A DNA stretch of 64,000 bases from JBKPFU01 sp046728975 (GTDB taxonomy: Bacteria > Actinomycetota > Thermoleophilia > Gaiellales > Gaiellaceae), in NCBI GenBank assembly GCA_046728975.1, contig JBKPFU010000073.1, positions 14,371-78,370 of the forward strand, in the 5' to 3' direction. Below, piece by piece: positions 24,808-31,597 of this stretch. The notes below the pieces were generated by a model. That model did not search any database, was not told the origin of the DNA, and saw nothing but the letters and a program-made list of their open reading frames with translations. Positions within the stretch are counted from its first letter, which is position 1; every line of letters starts with the position of its first letter. A program made the translations under genes and the position numbers.

Positions 24808-25299
24808 GTGAGGGTTCTCGGAATCGATCCGGGCACGGCAGCGTGCGGTTACGCGATCATCCACGAAAGAGACGGCCGCCTCCGGGAGGTGGAGCACGGC
24901 TGCTGGCGCACGCCGGCGGGCCGGCAGCCGGAGCTGCGGCTGAAGACGATCTTCGACGGCGTCGCCGCGCTCATCGAGCAATTCGAGCCGGATGCAGTCG
25001 TGCTCGAAGAGTCATTCGTCGGCGCCGACGCCCGTACCGCGCTCTCGGTCGGGCAGGCGCGCGGGGCCGTGCTCGTCGCGGCCGCATGCGCAGGCGTCGC
25101 GTGCGCTGAGTACGCACCGACGCGCGTCAAGCAGGCGGTTTGCGGCTACGGCCGCGCCGAGAAGGCGCAGGTGCAGCGGATGGTGATGGCGATCCTCAGC
25201 CTCCGAACGGTGCCGACCCCGCACCATGCCGCCGACGCGCTCGCGGTCGCGATCTGCCACGCGCTCGCGCCGCCCATGCTGCGGGTGGCGGCCGGTTGA
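24808..25299 (+). CDS. ruvC: Holliday junction endonuclease RuvC
   Basis: 163 residues. Catalytic carboxylates are visible: Asp in [14 protein letters not shown], Glu in VVLEESFVG, and the Asp pair in [13 protein letters not shown]. It cuts Holliday junctions symmetrically as a dimer together with RuvAB. The stop overlaps the ruvA TTG start (TTGA). Normal length and intact active site. Confidence 0.97.
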   Translation: MRVLGIDPGTAACGYAIIHERDGRLREVEHGCWRTPAGRQPELRLKTIFDGVAALIEQFEPDAVVLEESFVGADARTALSVGQARGAVLVAAACAGVACAEYAPTRVKQAVCGYGRAEKAQVQRMVMAILSLRTVPTPHHAADALAVAICHALAPPMLRVAAG

Positions 25300-25853
25300 T
25301 CGCGCGGCTTCGGGGCAAGCCGGTGACCTCGCGCCCGGACGGGCTCGTGCTGGAGGTCGGCGGCGTCGGCTATCTGGTCAGTCCGACAGAGAGTGCGATC
25401 CGCAAGGCCGAGGCCGGCGGCGAGATCGAGCTCGAGACCTACCTTCACGTGCGGGAAGACGTCCTGCAGCTGTACGGGTTCGCCGAGGCCGGCGAGCGCG
25501 AGCTGTTCGAGCACCTGCTGTCCGTGAACGGGGTCGGGCCCAAAGTCGCGCTCGCGATCGTCTCCGGCTCGGCGCCAGACGAGCTTCGCCGGGCGATCGC
25601 GCTCGAGGACACGGCCCGATTCGAGGCGATTCCCGGGATCGGCAAGAAGACCGCGCAGCGAGTCGTGCTCGAGCTGAAAGAGAAGCTCGGCGACGTCGCC
25701 CCTGCCGCCGTTCGCAAGACGCACGTCACCGCGCGCGACGCGCTCGTCGAGCTCGGCTACTCGGTCGCCGAGGCGGAGAAGGTGCTCGCGGAGGTCGATC
25801 CCGAGCTGCCGGTCGAGGAGCGGGTGCGACGCGCGCTCAGGAGAGCGGCGTGA
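25296..25853 (+). CDS. ruvA: Holliday junction DNA helicase subunit RuvA
   Basis: 185 residues from a TTG that overlaps the ruvC stop. The N-terminal OB fold starts [10 protein letters not shown]. Two helix-hairpin-helix motifs are present: [18 protein letters not shown] and [19 protein letters not shown]. The C-terminal RuvB-binding domain is [18 protein letters not shown]. It tetramerises on the junction and loads RuvB. The stop overlaps the ruvB GTG (GTGA). Confidence 0.96.
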   Translation: MIARLRGKPVTSRPDGLVLEVGGVGYLVSPTESAIRKAEAGGEIELETYLHVREDVLQLYGFAEAGERELFEHLLSVNGVGPKVALAIVSGSAPDELRRAIALEDTARFEAIPGIGKKTAQRVVLELKEKLGDVAPAAVRKTHVTARDALVELGYSVAEAEKVLAEVDPELPVEERVRRALRRAA

Positions 25854-26863
25854 GCGAGGTGTTTCTCGCTCCGGTCCTCCAGGACGGGAGCGAAGAAGAG
25901 CTCGATCGCTCGCTGCGGCCGCGGCGCCTGGACGATTTCGTCGGGCAGGAGCGCGTCAAGGAGCAGATCTCGATCGCGCTCGAGGCGGCCCGGTCACGGG
26001 GCGAGGCGCTCGATCACCTACTCCTGATCGGCCCGCCGGGCCTCGGCAAGACGAGCCTTGCCTACATCGTGCGCGAGGAGCTCGGGGTGGGGCTGCGGGC
26101 GGTCGCGGGGCCGGCGCTGGAGCGGAAAGGAGATGTCGCGGCGATACTCACGGGCCTGGCGGAACGGGACGTTCTGTTCATCGACGAGATTCATCGCATC
26201 AACCGCGCCGTCGAGGAAATCCTCTACCCGGCGCTCGAGGATTTTCGCCTCGACATCGTCGTCGGCCAGGGCCCGGCCGCTCGGACGCTCACGCTCGATC
26301 TGCCGCCGTTCACGCTCATCGGCGCGACGACGCGCACGGGCCTGCTCACGACGCCGCTGCGGGATCGGTTCGGGATGACATACCGGCTGGAGCATTACGA
26401 GCCCGAGGAGCTTTCGATCATCGTGCGACGCTCGGCGCGGATTCTCGATGTCGCCGTCGAGGACACCGCTGCGGCGGAGATCGCCCGCCGCGCGCGTGGA
26501 ACGCCGCGAATCGCGAACCGGATCCTGCGGCGCGTCCGCGACGTCGCGCAGGTGCGCCACGAGGGCGCGATCACGCTCGAGATCGCGCGCGAGGCGCTCC
26601 AGCTGATGGAGGTGGACGGGGACGGCCTCGAGCGGACAGATCGGGCGCTCCTGCGGGCGATCCTGGACAAGTTCGGCGGCGGCCCCGTCGGCCTCTCGAC
26701 TCTCGCTGTCGCTCTGGGAGAGGAGCCGGACACGATCGAGGACGTGTACGAGCCCTACCTGCTCCAGCTCGGCTACCTGCAACGAACGCCGCGCGGCCGG
26801 GTCGTGACCGAGCTCGGCCGCGCCCGCTTCGGCGGCGCGACCTCCCGCGACCAGCTCTTCTAG
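25850..26863 (+). CDS. ruvB: Holliday junction branch-migration ATPase RuvB
   Basis: 337 residues. Walker A is [15 protein letters not shown], Walker B is [10 protein letters not shown], the sensor region is [20 protein letters not shown], and the C-terminal winged helix contains [16 protein letters not shown]. It drives branch migration as hexamers on RuvA-bound junctions. GTG start coupled to ruvA. The TAG stop is at the same time the first half of a TAGCAT -10 box for the next gene. Confidence 0.98.
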   Translation: MSEVFLAPVLQDGSEEELDRSLRPRRLDDFVGQERVKEQISIALEAARSRGEALDHLLLIGPPGLGKTSLAYIVREELGVGLRAVAGPALERKGDVAAILTGLAERDVLFIDEIHRINRAVEEILYPALEDFRLDIVVGQGPAARTLTLDLPPFTLIGATTRTGLLTTPLRDRFGMTYRLEHYEPEELSIIVRRSARILDVAVEDTAAAEIARRARGTPRIANRILRRVRDVAQVRHEGAITLEIAREALQLMEVDGDGLERTDRALLRAILDKFGGGPVGLSTLAVALGEEPDTIEDVYEPYLLQLGYLQRTPRGRVVTELGRARFGGATSRDQLF

Positions 26864-26866
26864 CAT
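26861..26866 (+). promoter_or_regulatory. -10 element TAGCAT overlapping the ruvB stop
   Basis: The TAG of TAGCAT is the ruvB stop codon. Seven nt later comes GTG 26874. Suggests a leaderless promoter inside the ruvB gene end. Confidence 0.5.
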
Positions 26867-26873
26867 CACACCC

Positions 26874-27212
26874 GTGCACGACCTCTGGCTGCCGGGCTCA
26901 ACCGCGCCGACCGACGAGTTCGTCGGCGCGCTGCACCGCCAGATCCAGCGCTTCGCGCAGCGGGTGGGGGTGCAGCAAGCGTTCGTCGAGGTCGAGCTCG
27001 CCGACGGCCAGCGCTTCCCCGTAGACACCGTCGCGGCGGAGCCGGGCTTCGGCTTCGTCACGTTGCGCCCGCATCGCGACCTCGATGACGAGGACAGCGA
27101 CGAGCTCCCGGAGGAGCTCGTCGTCCCGATGAACGCCATTCGCCGGGTCGAGCTCTCCCGCGCCGAGGAGCACCGCGAGCGCTTCGGCTTCTCGCTGCCC
27201 GAGAGCGTTTAG
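26874..27212 (+). CDS. Hypothetical protein
   Basis: 112 residues from GTG 26874 (VHDLWLPGSTAPTDEFVGAL). A helical first third is followed by a beta-rich part, FVEVELADGQRFPVDTVAAEPGFGFVTLRP, and a conserved-looking end VVPMNAIRRVELS. The strand-rich middle with a 'promote/anchor' arginine end is like small beta-barrel proteins, but I do not recognise a family. Its own stop also overlaps the next gene's -10 box. Confidence 0.6.
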   Translation: MHDLWLPGSTAPTDEFVGALHRQIQRFAQRVGVQQAFVEVELADGQRFPVDTVAAEPGFGFVTLRPHRDLDDEDSDELPEELVVPMNAIRRVELSRAEEHRERFGFSLPESV

Positions 27213-27215
27213 TCT
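27210..27215 (+). promoter_or_regulatory. -10 element TAGTCT overlapping an upstream stop
   Basis: The TAG is the stop of the gene ending at 27212. TAGTCT is followed by 7 nt and the GTG of the cupin gene. Confidence 0.5.
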
Positions 27216-27222
27216 CGCCGGC

Positions 27223-27687
27223 GTGAAGATCTTCAACCTGAACGGCGACGAATGGGATCGCACCGAGGACCGTGAGGGCTGGCGCAGCAAGGACGCCTGG
27301 GTGGGCGGTCGGATCGGAGCCGAGTTGATCGGCGGCAGCATGTACGAGCTCGAGCCGGGTGACCGACTTTGGCCGTACCACACGCACCACGCGAACGAGG
27401 AGTGGGTCGTCGTCCTCCGCGGAGAGCCGACGCTTCGCACACCCGAGGGCGAGCATGCCCTGACCGAAGGTGACGTCGTTTGCTTTCCGCGCGGCAAGGA
27501 GGGAGCCCACCAAGTGAGCAACCGCACCGACTCGCCGATCCGCGTCCTGATGCTTTCGACCCTGATCACTCCGGACATCGTCGAGTACCTCGACAGCGGC
27601 AAGATCGGCGCGCGGAGCGCGAAGGGCGAGCGGATCATGCTGAGCCGGCCCGGGCCGATGCTGGACTACTGGGACGGTGAGGATTAG
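27223..27687 (+). CDS. Cupin-domain protein
   Basis: 154 residues. A single cupin: motif 1 is LWPYHTHHANEEWVVVLRGE (two His, Glu) and motif 2 is EGDVVCFPRGKEGAHQVSNR (His), so the metal-binding set is present. The beginning MKIFNLNGDEWDR and the end MLDYWDGE are typical of small actinobacterial cupins of unknown substrate. GTG start with leaderless spacing. The stop overlaps the convergent SRPBCC gene by 4 nt. Confidence 0.88.
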   Translation: MKIFNLNGDEWDRTEDREGWRSKDAWVGGRIGAELIGGSMYELEPGDRLWPYHTHHANEEWVVVLRGEPTLRTPEGEHALTEGDVVCFPRGKEGAHQVSNRTDSPIRVLMLSTLITPDIVEYLDSGKIGARSAKGERIMLSRPGPMLDYWDGED

Positions 27688-28121
27688 CTCGCGTTGAACA
27701 CCCTGCCCGCGTAGCGGCCGAGCACGGTCCCCCAGCCGTCGTCGTAGCTGCCCTGCATCTCCTCGTCCTCGAGGCCGCGGTGCTCGAGGTCCACACGGGT
27801 GATCTCGCCCTCGGCGCTGAAAATGACCTCGATCTCGCTCGGCCGCCGCTGCGGGTTCACCTGCCACTCGAGCACGAGCCGATGCGGCGGCTCCCAGGCG
27901 AGCACCTTCGCCCAGTGCTCCTCCCGGCCGTCGTCGGTGCGCTCGTAGACCCGTCCGCCGGGTCTGCCTTCCAGCACCGGCGTGACCTGCTTGTGGATCG
28001 AGTGCGTCTCGACCGGCCACCACGAGGCGATCTCCTCGGTGAAGACGCGGAACGCATGTTCGACGTCCGTCTGCACGGTCACCGATTTCCGAACGGACAG
28101 ATCCATGGCCTCCGTTCTCAT
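27684..28121 (-). CDS. SRPBCC-fold (AHSA1-like) protein
   Basis: 145 residues beginning LSVRKSVTVQTDVEHAFRVFT, the usual first strand and helix of activator-of-Hsp90-like START proteins, with SWWPVETHSI and the C-terminal helix EDEEMQGSYDDGWGTVLGRY. The fold has a deep hydrophobic cavity. In actinobacteria such genes are very often the second gene of an ArsR-type operon; the ATG here overlaps the ArsR stop by 4 nt. Confidence 0.88.
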   Translation of the reverse strand: MRTEAMDLSVRKSVTVQTDVEHAFRVFTEEIASWWPVETHSIHKQVTPVLEGRPGGRVYERTDDGREEHWAKVLAWEPPHRLVLEWQVNPQRRPSEIEVIFSAEGEITRVDLEHRGLEDEEMQGSYDDGWGTVLGRYAGRVFNAS

Positions 28122-28432
28122 CGCTTCCTCCTCTCGTTCGACTCGGCCGCGGCCTTGAAGTTCTCGAGCGCGACCGTCCAGAACTCATCGAAGTACGCGC
28201 GGAGCTGCCCGACGCCTCGCGGATCGAGGCGGTACAGCCGGCGCGTGCCATCGCGGCGCTCGGTCACCAGGCCAGCGTCCTTCAGCACGCGCAGGTGCTG
28301 GGAGACCGCGGGTCGGCTGACCGGAACGCCGTGCGCGATCTCTCCGACCGCCATCGGGCCGCGCCGCAGACGCTCGAAAATCGCCCGCCGGGTCGCATCA
28401 CCAAGCGCCGCTACGCCGTCTTCGTAAGCCAT
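28118..28432 (-). CDS. ArsR-family winged-helix regulator
   Basis: 104 residues. The winged helix is clear: LGDATRRAIFERLRRGPMAV, then VSRPAVSQHLRVLKDAGLV and the wing ERRDGTRRLYRLDP. No cysteine pair of the metal-sensing type is visible, so a non-metal signal is likely. It belongs to the ArsR-SRPBCC group often annotated as stress regulators. The inverted repeat at 28439-28458 covers its promoter, so autorepression is expected. Confidence 0.93.
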   Translation of the reverse strand: MAYEDGVAALGDATRRAIFERLRRGPMAVGEIAHGVPVSRPAVSQHLRVLKDAGLVTERRDGTRRLYRLDPRGVGQLRAYFDEFWTVALENFKAAAESNERRKR

Positions 28433-28438
28433 GACTTA

Positions 28439-28458
28439 CGGTAAGTCTATGCTTACCG
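28439..28458. promoter_or_regulatory. Operator-like dyad CGGTAAG-N6-CTTACCG upstream of arsR
   Basis: A perfect 7-bp inverted repeat with a 6-nt spacer, starting 7 nt from the ArsR start codon. It encloses the minus-strand TAGACT that would serve as -10. A second partial dyad CTTACGGTAAG abuts it (28435-28445). Good candidate for the ArsR binding site. Confidence 0.6.
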
Positions 28459-28473
28459 ATAGGCCAAGTCAAC

Positions 28474-28929
28474 CTACCGGCGGAACTGGAGCTCGTGCCA
28501 GGACGGCACTGGGGCTACCTCGAGCAGGGGGCGCTTGCCGTCGGGGTCGAGATACGCGAATTCTCCGACCTCGTCCTCCCACGAGACTTCGATGCGCCCG
28601 TCCTTGACGTGGTGGTCGAGCCACGCGCCGCGGAAGATGAGCTTGCGAAGCCAGTAGACGAGCGACTCGCCGTCCACGAGCGAAAGCTGCTCCCAATGGC
28701 GGGTGAGATAGGTGCCGAGGCCGCTGCGCGGCTCCTCGATCCGGCCGTCGGCAGCGAGCTCGACGAGATCGTTCGTCTCGTCTTCGTCGAGGTCGTTCGC
28801 CTCGATCAGGCCGAGCTTGACCGCTGCGGCGATCACCCGTTGCTCGAAGTCGTCGACGTTGAAGCTGAAGCGGTACCCGAGGAACTCGACGACATAGTCG
28901 TCGCCCGAGTAGTAGTTCGGCTCGCTCAC
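28474..28929 (-). CDS. Hypothetical acidic protein
   Basis: 151 residues from GTG 28929. Begins SEPNYYSGDDYVVEFLGYRF, then a helical part ending DLVELAADGRIEE, then WEQLSLVDGESLVYWLRKLIFRGAWLD-like sequence, and a closing strand with SWEDEVGEFAYLDPDG. No family recognised. The start is supported by TATCCT ending 7 nt upstream. Divergent from the small membrane protein at 28994. Confidence 0.6.
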   Translation of the reverse strand: MSEPNYYSGDDYVVEFLGYRFSFNVDDFEQRVIAAAVKLGLIEANDLDEDETNDLVELAADGRIEEPRSGLGTYLTRHWEQLSLVDGESLVYWLRKLIFRGAWLDHHVKDGRIEVSWEDEVGEFAYLDPDGKRPLLEVAPVPSWHELQFRR

Positions 28930-28936
28930 GGCGGCA

Positions 28937-28942
28937 AGGATA
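28937..28942 (-). promoter_or_regulatory. -10 element TATCCT for the gene at 28929
   Basis: TATCCT on the minus strand, 7 nt before the GTG. Leaderless spacing. Confidence 0.4.
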
Positions 28943-28993
28943 ACGAGCCGGTCCGGCGGGACTGCTCTCGCCGCGGAGCTAGAGTCGTGACCG

Positions 28994-29278
28994 GTGAGCA
29001 TGAGAGCGGCAGCGGTTTCAGGGGCCGTCGTCGGCGCCCTCGTGCTCATCGTGGCGTGGGCGCTCGAGCTGCCGCTCGATCGCGTGACGCTCCTGGCGCC
29101 GGTGGTGGTCGTCTGCGCGGCAGCGGCCGCCGGCCTCGTTGTCTTCTGGGTTCGGGCGGCTCTCGAGTCGCTGCGCGAAGCGCGGCATCCGAGACTGATC
29201 ATCGCCCTGGGCGCCGCCACCGTCGTACTTGTCGTGATTCTGACGCTGCTCGGTATCGAATTGCCGCGCGAGCACTAG
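28994..29278 (+). CDS. Small three-span membrane protein
   Basis: 94 residues. Three hydrophobic spans: AAVSGAVVGALVLIVAWAL, LLAPVVVVCAAAAAGLVVFW and LIIALGAATVVLVVILTLLG, with a short charged loop SLREARHPR between the second and third. GTG 28994 is preceded 8 nt away by TAGAGT; ATG 29000 is the alternative start. No function can be given. The tandem repeat begins just after its stop. Confidence 0.6.
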   Translation: MSMRAAAVSGAVVGALVLIVAWALELPLDRVTLLAPVVVVCAAAAAGLVVFWVRAALESLREARHPRLIIALGAATVVLVVILTLLGIELPREH

Positions 29279-29279
29279 C

Positions 29280-29442
29280 GCCGTCCCTCCTACGGAGCCC
29301 CGGGATCACGTTCGGCGAGACGTCGCGACGATCAAAATTCGCGCGCCGCCGTACGGCCGCCGTCCCTCCTACGGAGCCTAGGATCACGTTCGGCGGAGCG
29401 TCGCGACAATCAAAATTCGCGCGCCGCGTACGGCCGCCGTCC
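29280..29442 (+). repeat. Two tandem copies of a 77-79 bp unit plus partial third
   Basis: Unit 1 starts at 29280, unit 2 at 29359, and a 7-nt third start lies at 29436. Each unit runs GCCGTCCCTCCTACGGAG...GATCACGTTCGGCG...ATCAAAATTCGCGCGCCG. The copies differ by a few substitutions and small indels. There is no gene in the array, which lies in the upstream region of recJ. The AT-rich ATCAAAATT in each unit stands out from the surrounding GC. Confidence 0.8.
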
Positions 29443-29468
29443 GACTCGGGACCTAACGTTGACTGCCC

Positions 29469-31331
29469 ATGTTCGAGGGCAGTTGGACGATCGAGCCTTG
29501 CTCACGCGACGACGCTCGCAGGCTTGCCGACGCCCTCGACATCAGTGAGACGACGGCTGCCGTCCTCGTGCGGCGCGGCTATGCCGAGCCCGAGGCCGCC
29601 CGGAGGTTTCTCGAGGGCGCGGTGCCGGCGCACGACCCGTTCCTGCTCGGCGACATGGAAGCCGCCTGCCGATCGATCAGGCGCGCGATCGCCGACGGAA
29701 AGCGCATCTGCGTCCACGGCGACTACGACGCCGACGGGATCTGCGCGACCGCGCTCGCCGTGCTCGGCTTGCGCGAGCTCGGCGCCGATGTGACATGGCA
29801 CCTGCCGAGCCGCTTCGAGGAGGGGTACGGCGTCAGCGGCGATACGTTGAGCCGGCTCGCCGAAGAGGGCTGCGCGCTCATAATCACCGTCGACTGCGGG
29901 ATCACGGCGGTGGAGGAGGTCGAGCACGCCAAGTCCCTTGGGCTCGAGATCGTCGTGACCGATCACCACCGACCCGGGGAAGCGCTGCCGGACTGCCCAG
30001 TCGTGGCGACGCGCCCGTCGAGCTATCCCTTCCCTGAGCTTTGCGGCACTGGCGTCGTCTACAAGCTGCTCCAGGCGCTCGGGGTAGCCGCCGAGAAGCA
30101 CGTGGATCTCGCCGCAGTGGCAACCGTCGCCGACGTCGTGCCGCTCCTCGACGAGAACCGCGGGCTGGTGCTCGCCGGCCTCCACGCGCTCGGGACGACA
30201 CAGAAGCCGGGGCTGCGGGAGCTGATGCGGATCTCTCGCGTCGACCCGACGACGGTCGATGCGGGCTCGATCGGCTTCCGGATCGCCCCCCGCCTGAATG
30301 CGGCCGGGAGACTGAGCAAGCCCGAGGCGGCACTCGAGCTTCTGCTCACCGAAGACAAGGAGGAAGCCGCCCGCGTCGCCGGAGAGCTGGAGGAGCTGAA
30401 CCGCGACCGGCAGACGATCGAGGAGCGGATCCTGCGCGAGGCGACCGAGGAGATCGAAGGCTGGACCGATGCCGCGCGCCGCCGGCGCGCGTATGTGCTC
30501 GCCCGCGAGGACTGGCACGAGGGCGTGATCGGGATCGTCGCGTCGCGGCTGGTCGAGCGCTACAACCGCCCGGTCGTCCTGGTCGCCGGCACGGACGGCC
30601 ACTGGAAGGGCTCCGGCCGCTCGATCGCCGGATTCGACCTCCACGACGGGCTACAGCACTGCACCGACGAGCTCGAGCGGCACGGAGGTCATGCTGCCGC
30701 GGCGGGCCTGTCCGTCCGCCCGGAACGCATCGACGGCTTCCGCGAGCGTTTCGTCTCGCTTGCAGATGCGACCCTCACCGAGGACGCGCTCGTGCCGCGG
30801 GTTTCGGTGGACGCGCTTGTCCACGGGCACGAGCTGACGCTCGAGCTCTGCGCCGAGCTTTCGCGCCTGGCGCCGTTCGGGCTCGGGAACCCGAACGTCA
30901 CGCTGCTGCTCGCGGGCTGCGAGCTCGCGGAGCTCGTTACGGTCGGCGAAGGCAAGCACCTGCGCTTCCGGGTCAAGGCCGACGCGCGCGATGCGGGGAG
31001 CGCGATCGCCTTCGGGCAGGGCCGCCAGCTCGATCGTCTCCGCCGCGTCGGTGCCTACGACGTGGCCTTCCGGCTCGAGGAGAACCACTGGAACGGCACG
31101 GTCGCGCCGCAGCTCGTCGTCAGGCGTGTCTTCGACGCGAACCCGCGCTACAGCGACCTGCGGGAGTGGCTCAAGGGCGAATGGCGAAAGCCCGCTGCCG
31201 AGCGCTCAGCGGAGGCGCACGCGATCTTCGCCGAGCTCGGCCTTGCCGAGGGAGCCGCCAGGGCACACCTCTTCGACTCCCCGCGGTTCCGTGGGCTCCT
31301 GTCCGAGGAGCCGTTGGCCGAAGCCGCGTAA
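29469..31331 (+). CDS. recJ: Single-stranded-DNA-specific 5'-3' exonuclease RecJ
   Basis: 620 residues. DHH-family motifs are in order: VHGDYDADGICATA (DxDxD region), ITVDCGIT, VVTDHHRPG (DHH) and the later HEGVIGIVASRLVERY and SGRSIAGFDLHDGL with HGGHAAAAG (DHHA1 GGGH). A C-terminal OB-like domain follows. Processes single-stranded DNA in RecF-pathway recombination and repair. Normal length. TAACGT 9 nt before the ATG may be a near-leaderless -10. Confidence 0.95.
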   Translation: MFEGSWTIEPCSRDDARRLADALDISETTAAVLVRRGYAEPEAARRFLEGAVPAHDPFLLGDMEAACRSIRRAIADGKRICVHGDYDADGICATALAVLGLRELGADVTWHLPSRFEEGYGVSGDTLSRLAEEGCALIITVDCGITAVEEVEHAKSLGLEIVVTDHHRPGEALPDCPVVATRPSSYPFPELCGTGVVYKLLQALGVAAEKHVDLAAVATVADVVPLLDENRGLVLAGLHALGTTQKPGLRELMRISRVDPTTVDAGSIGFRIAPRLNAAGRLSKPEAALELLLTEDKEEAARVAGELEELNRDRQTIEERILREATEEIEGWTDAARRRRAYVLAREDWHEGVIGIVASRLVERYNRPVVLVAGTDGHWKGSGRSIAGFDLHDGLQHCTDELERHGGHAAAAGLSVRPERIDGFRERFVSLADATLTEDALVPRVSVDALVHGHELTLELCAELSRLAPFGLGNPNVTLLLAGCELAELVTVGEGKHLRFRVKADARDAGSAIAFGQGRQLDRLRRVGAYDVAFRLEENHWNGTVAPQLVVRRVFDANPRYSDLREWLKGEWRKPAAERSAEAHAIFAELGLAEGAARAHLFDSPRFRGLLSEEPLAEAA

Positions 31332-31585
31332 GGAGCGCCTAGCGGGTGCTGAGTCCCGCGCGGTAGACCCGCCGCGGGCGCCACGGGCGCGCCGCGCGCG
31401 CTGCGTCGTCGAGCGAGACGAGCAGCCGCACGAGCGCGGCTTCTTTGCGTTGGATGCGGCGCAGTTTGCGCATAGGCGTGACTCGTTCTTCGGCAGAACG
31501 AAGGCTCCTGCTTAAGGGATTCGTAGCGGCTCCGTCGGTTGGACATGCCCCAATTTGGGCCAGATTTGGCTTCAGAGGCCGGGAG
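31332..31585. other. Gap between recJ and relA
   Basis: No well-supported gene. A minus-strand frame 31339-31473 would encode 44 residues, very Arg-rich (MRKLRRIQRKEAALVRLLVS...), without a ribosome-binding site or a clear -10. I list it only as a possibility. The rest is lower in GC near 31510-31590, fitting the relA promoter region. Confidence 0.3.
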
Positions 31586-31591
31586 TACACT
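31586..31591 (+). promoter_or_regulatory. -10 element TACACT, leaderless promoter of relA
   Basis: TACACT, 6 nt, then ATG 31598. It decides against an in-frame GTG two codons earlier. Confidence 0.5.
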
Positions 31592-31597
31592 GTGTTC

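Noticed and set aside
29280..29442. CRISPR array
   Set aside because: Only two full units of about 78 bp, head to tail without spacers, and no cas genes.
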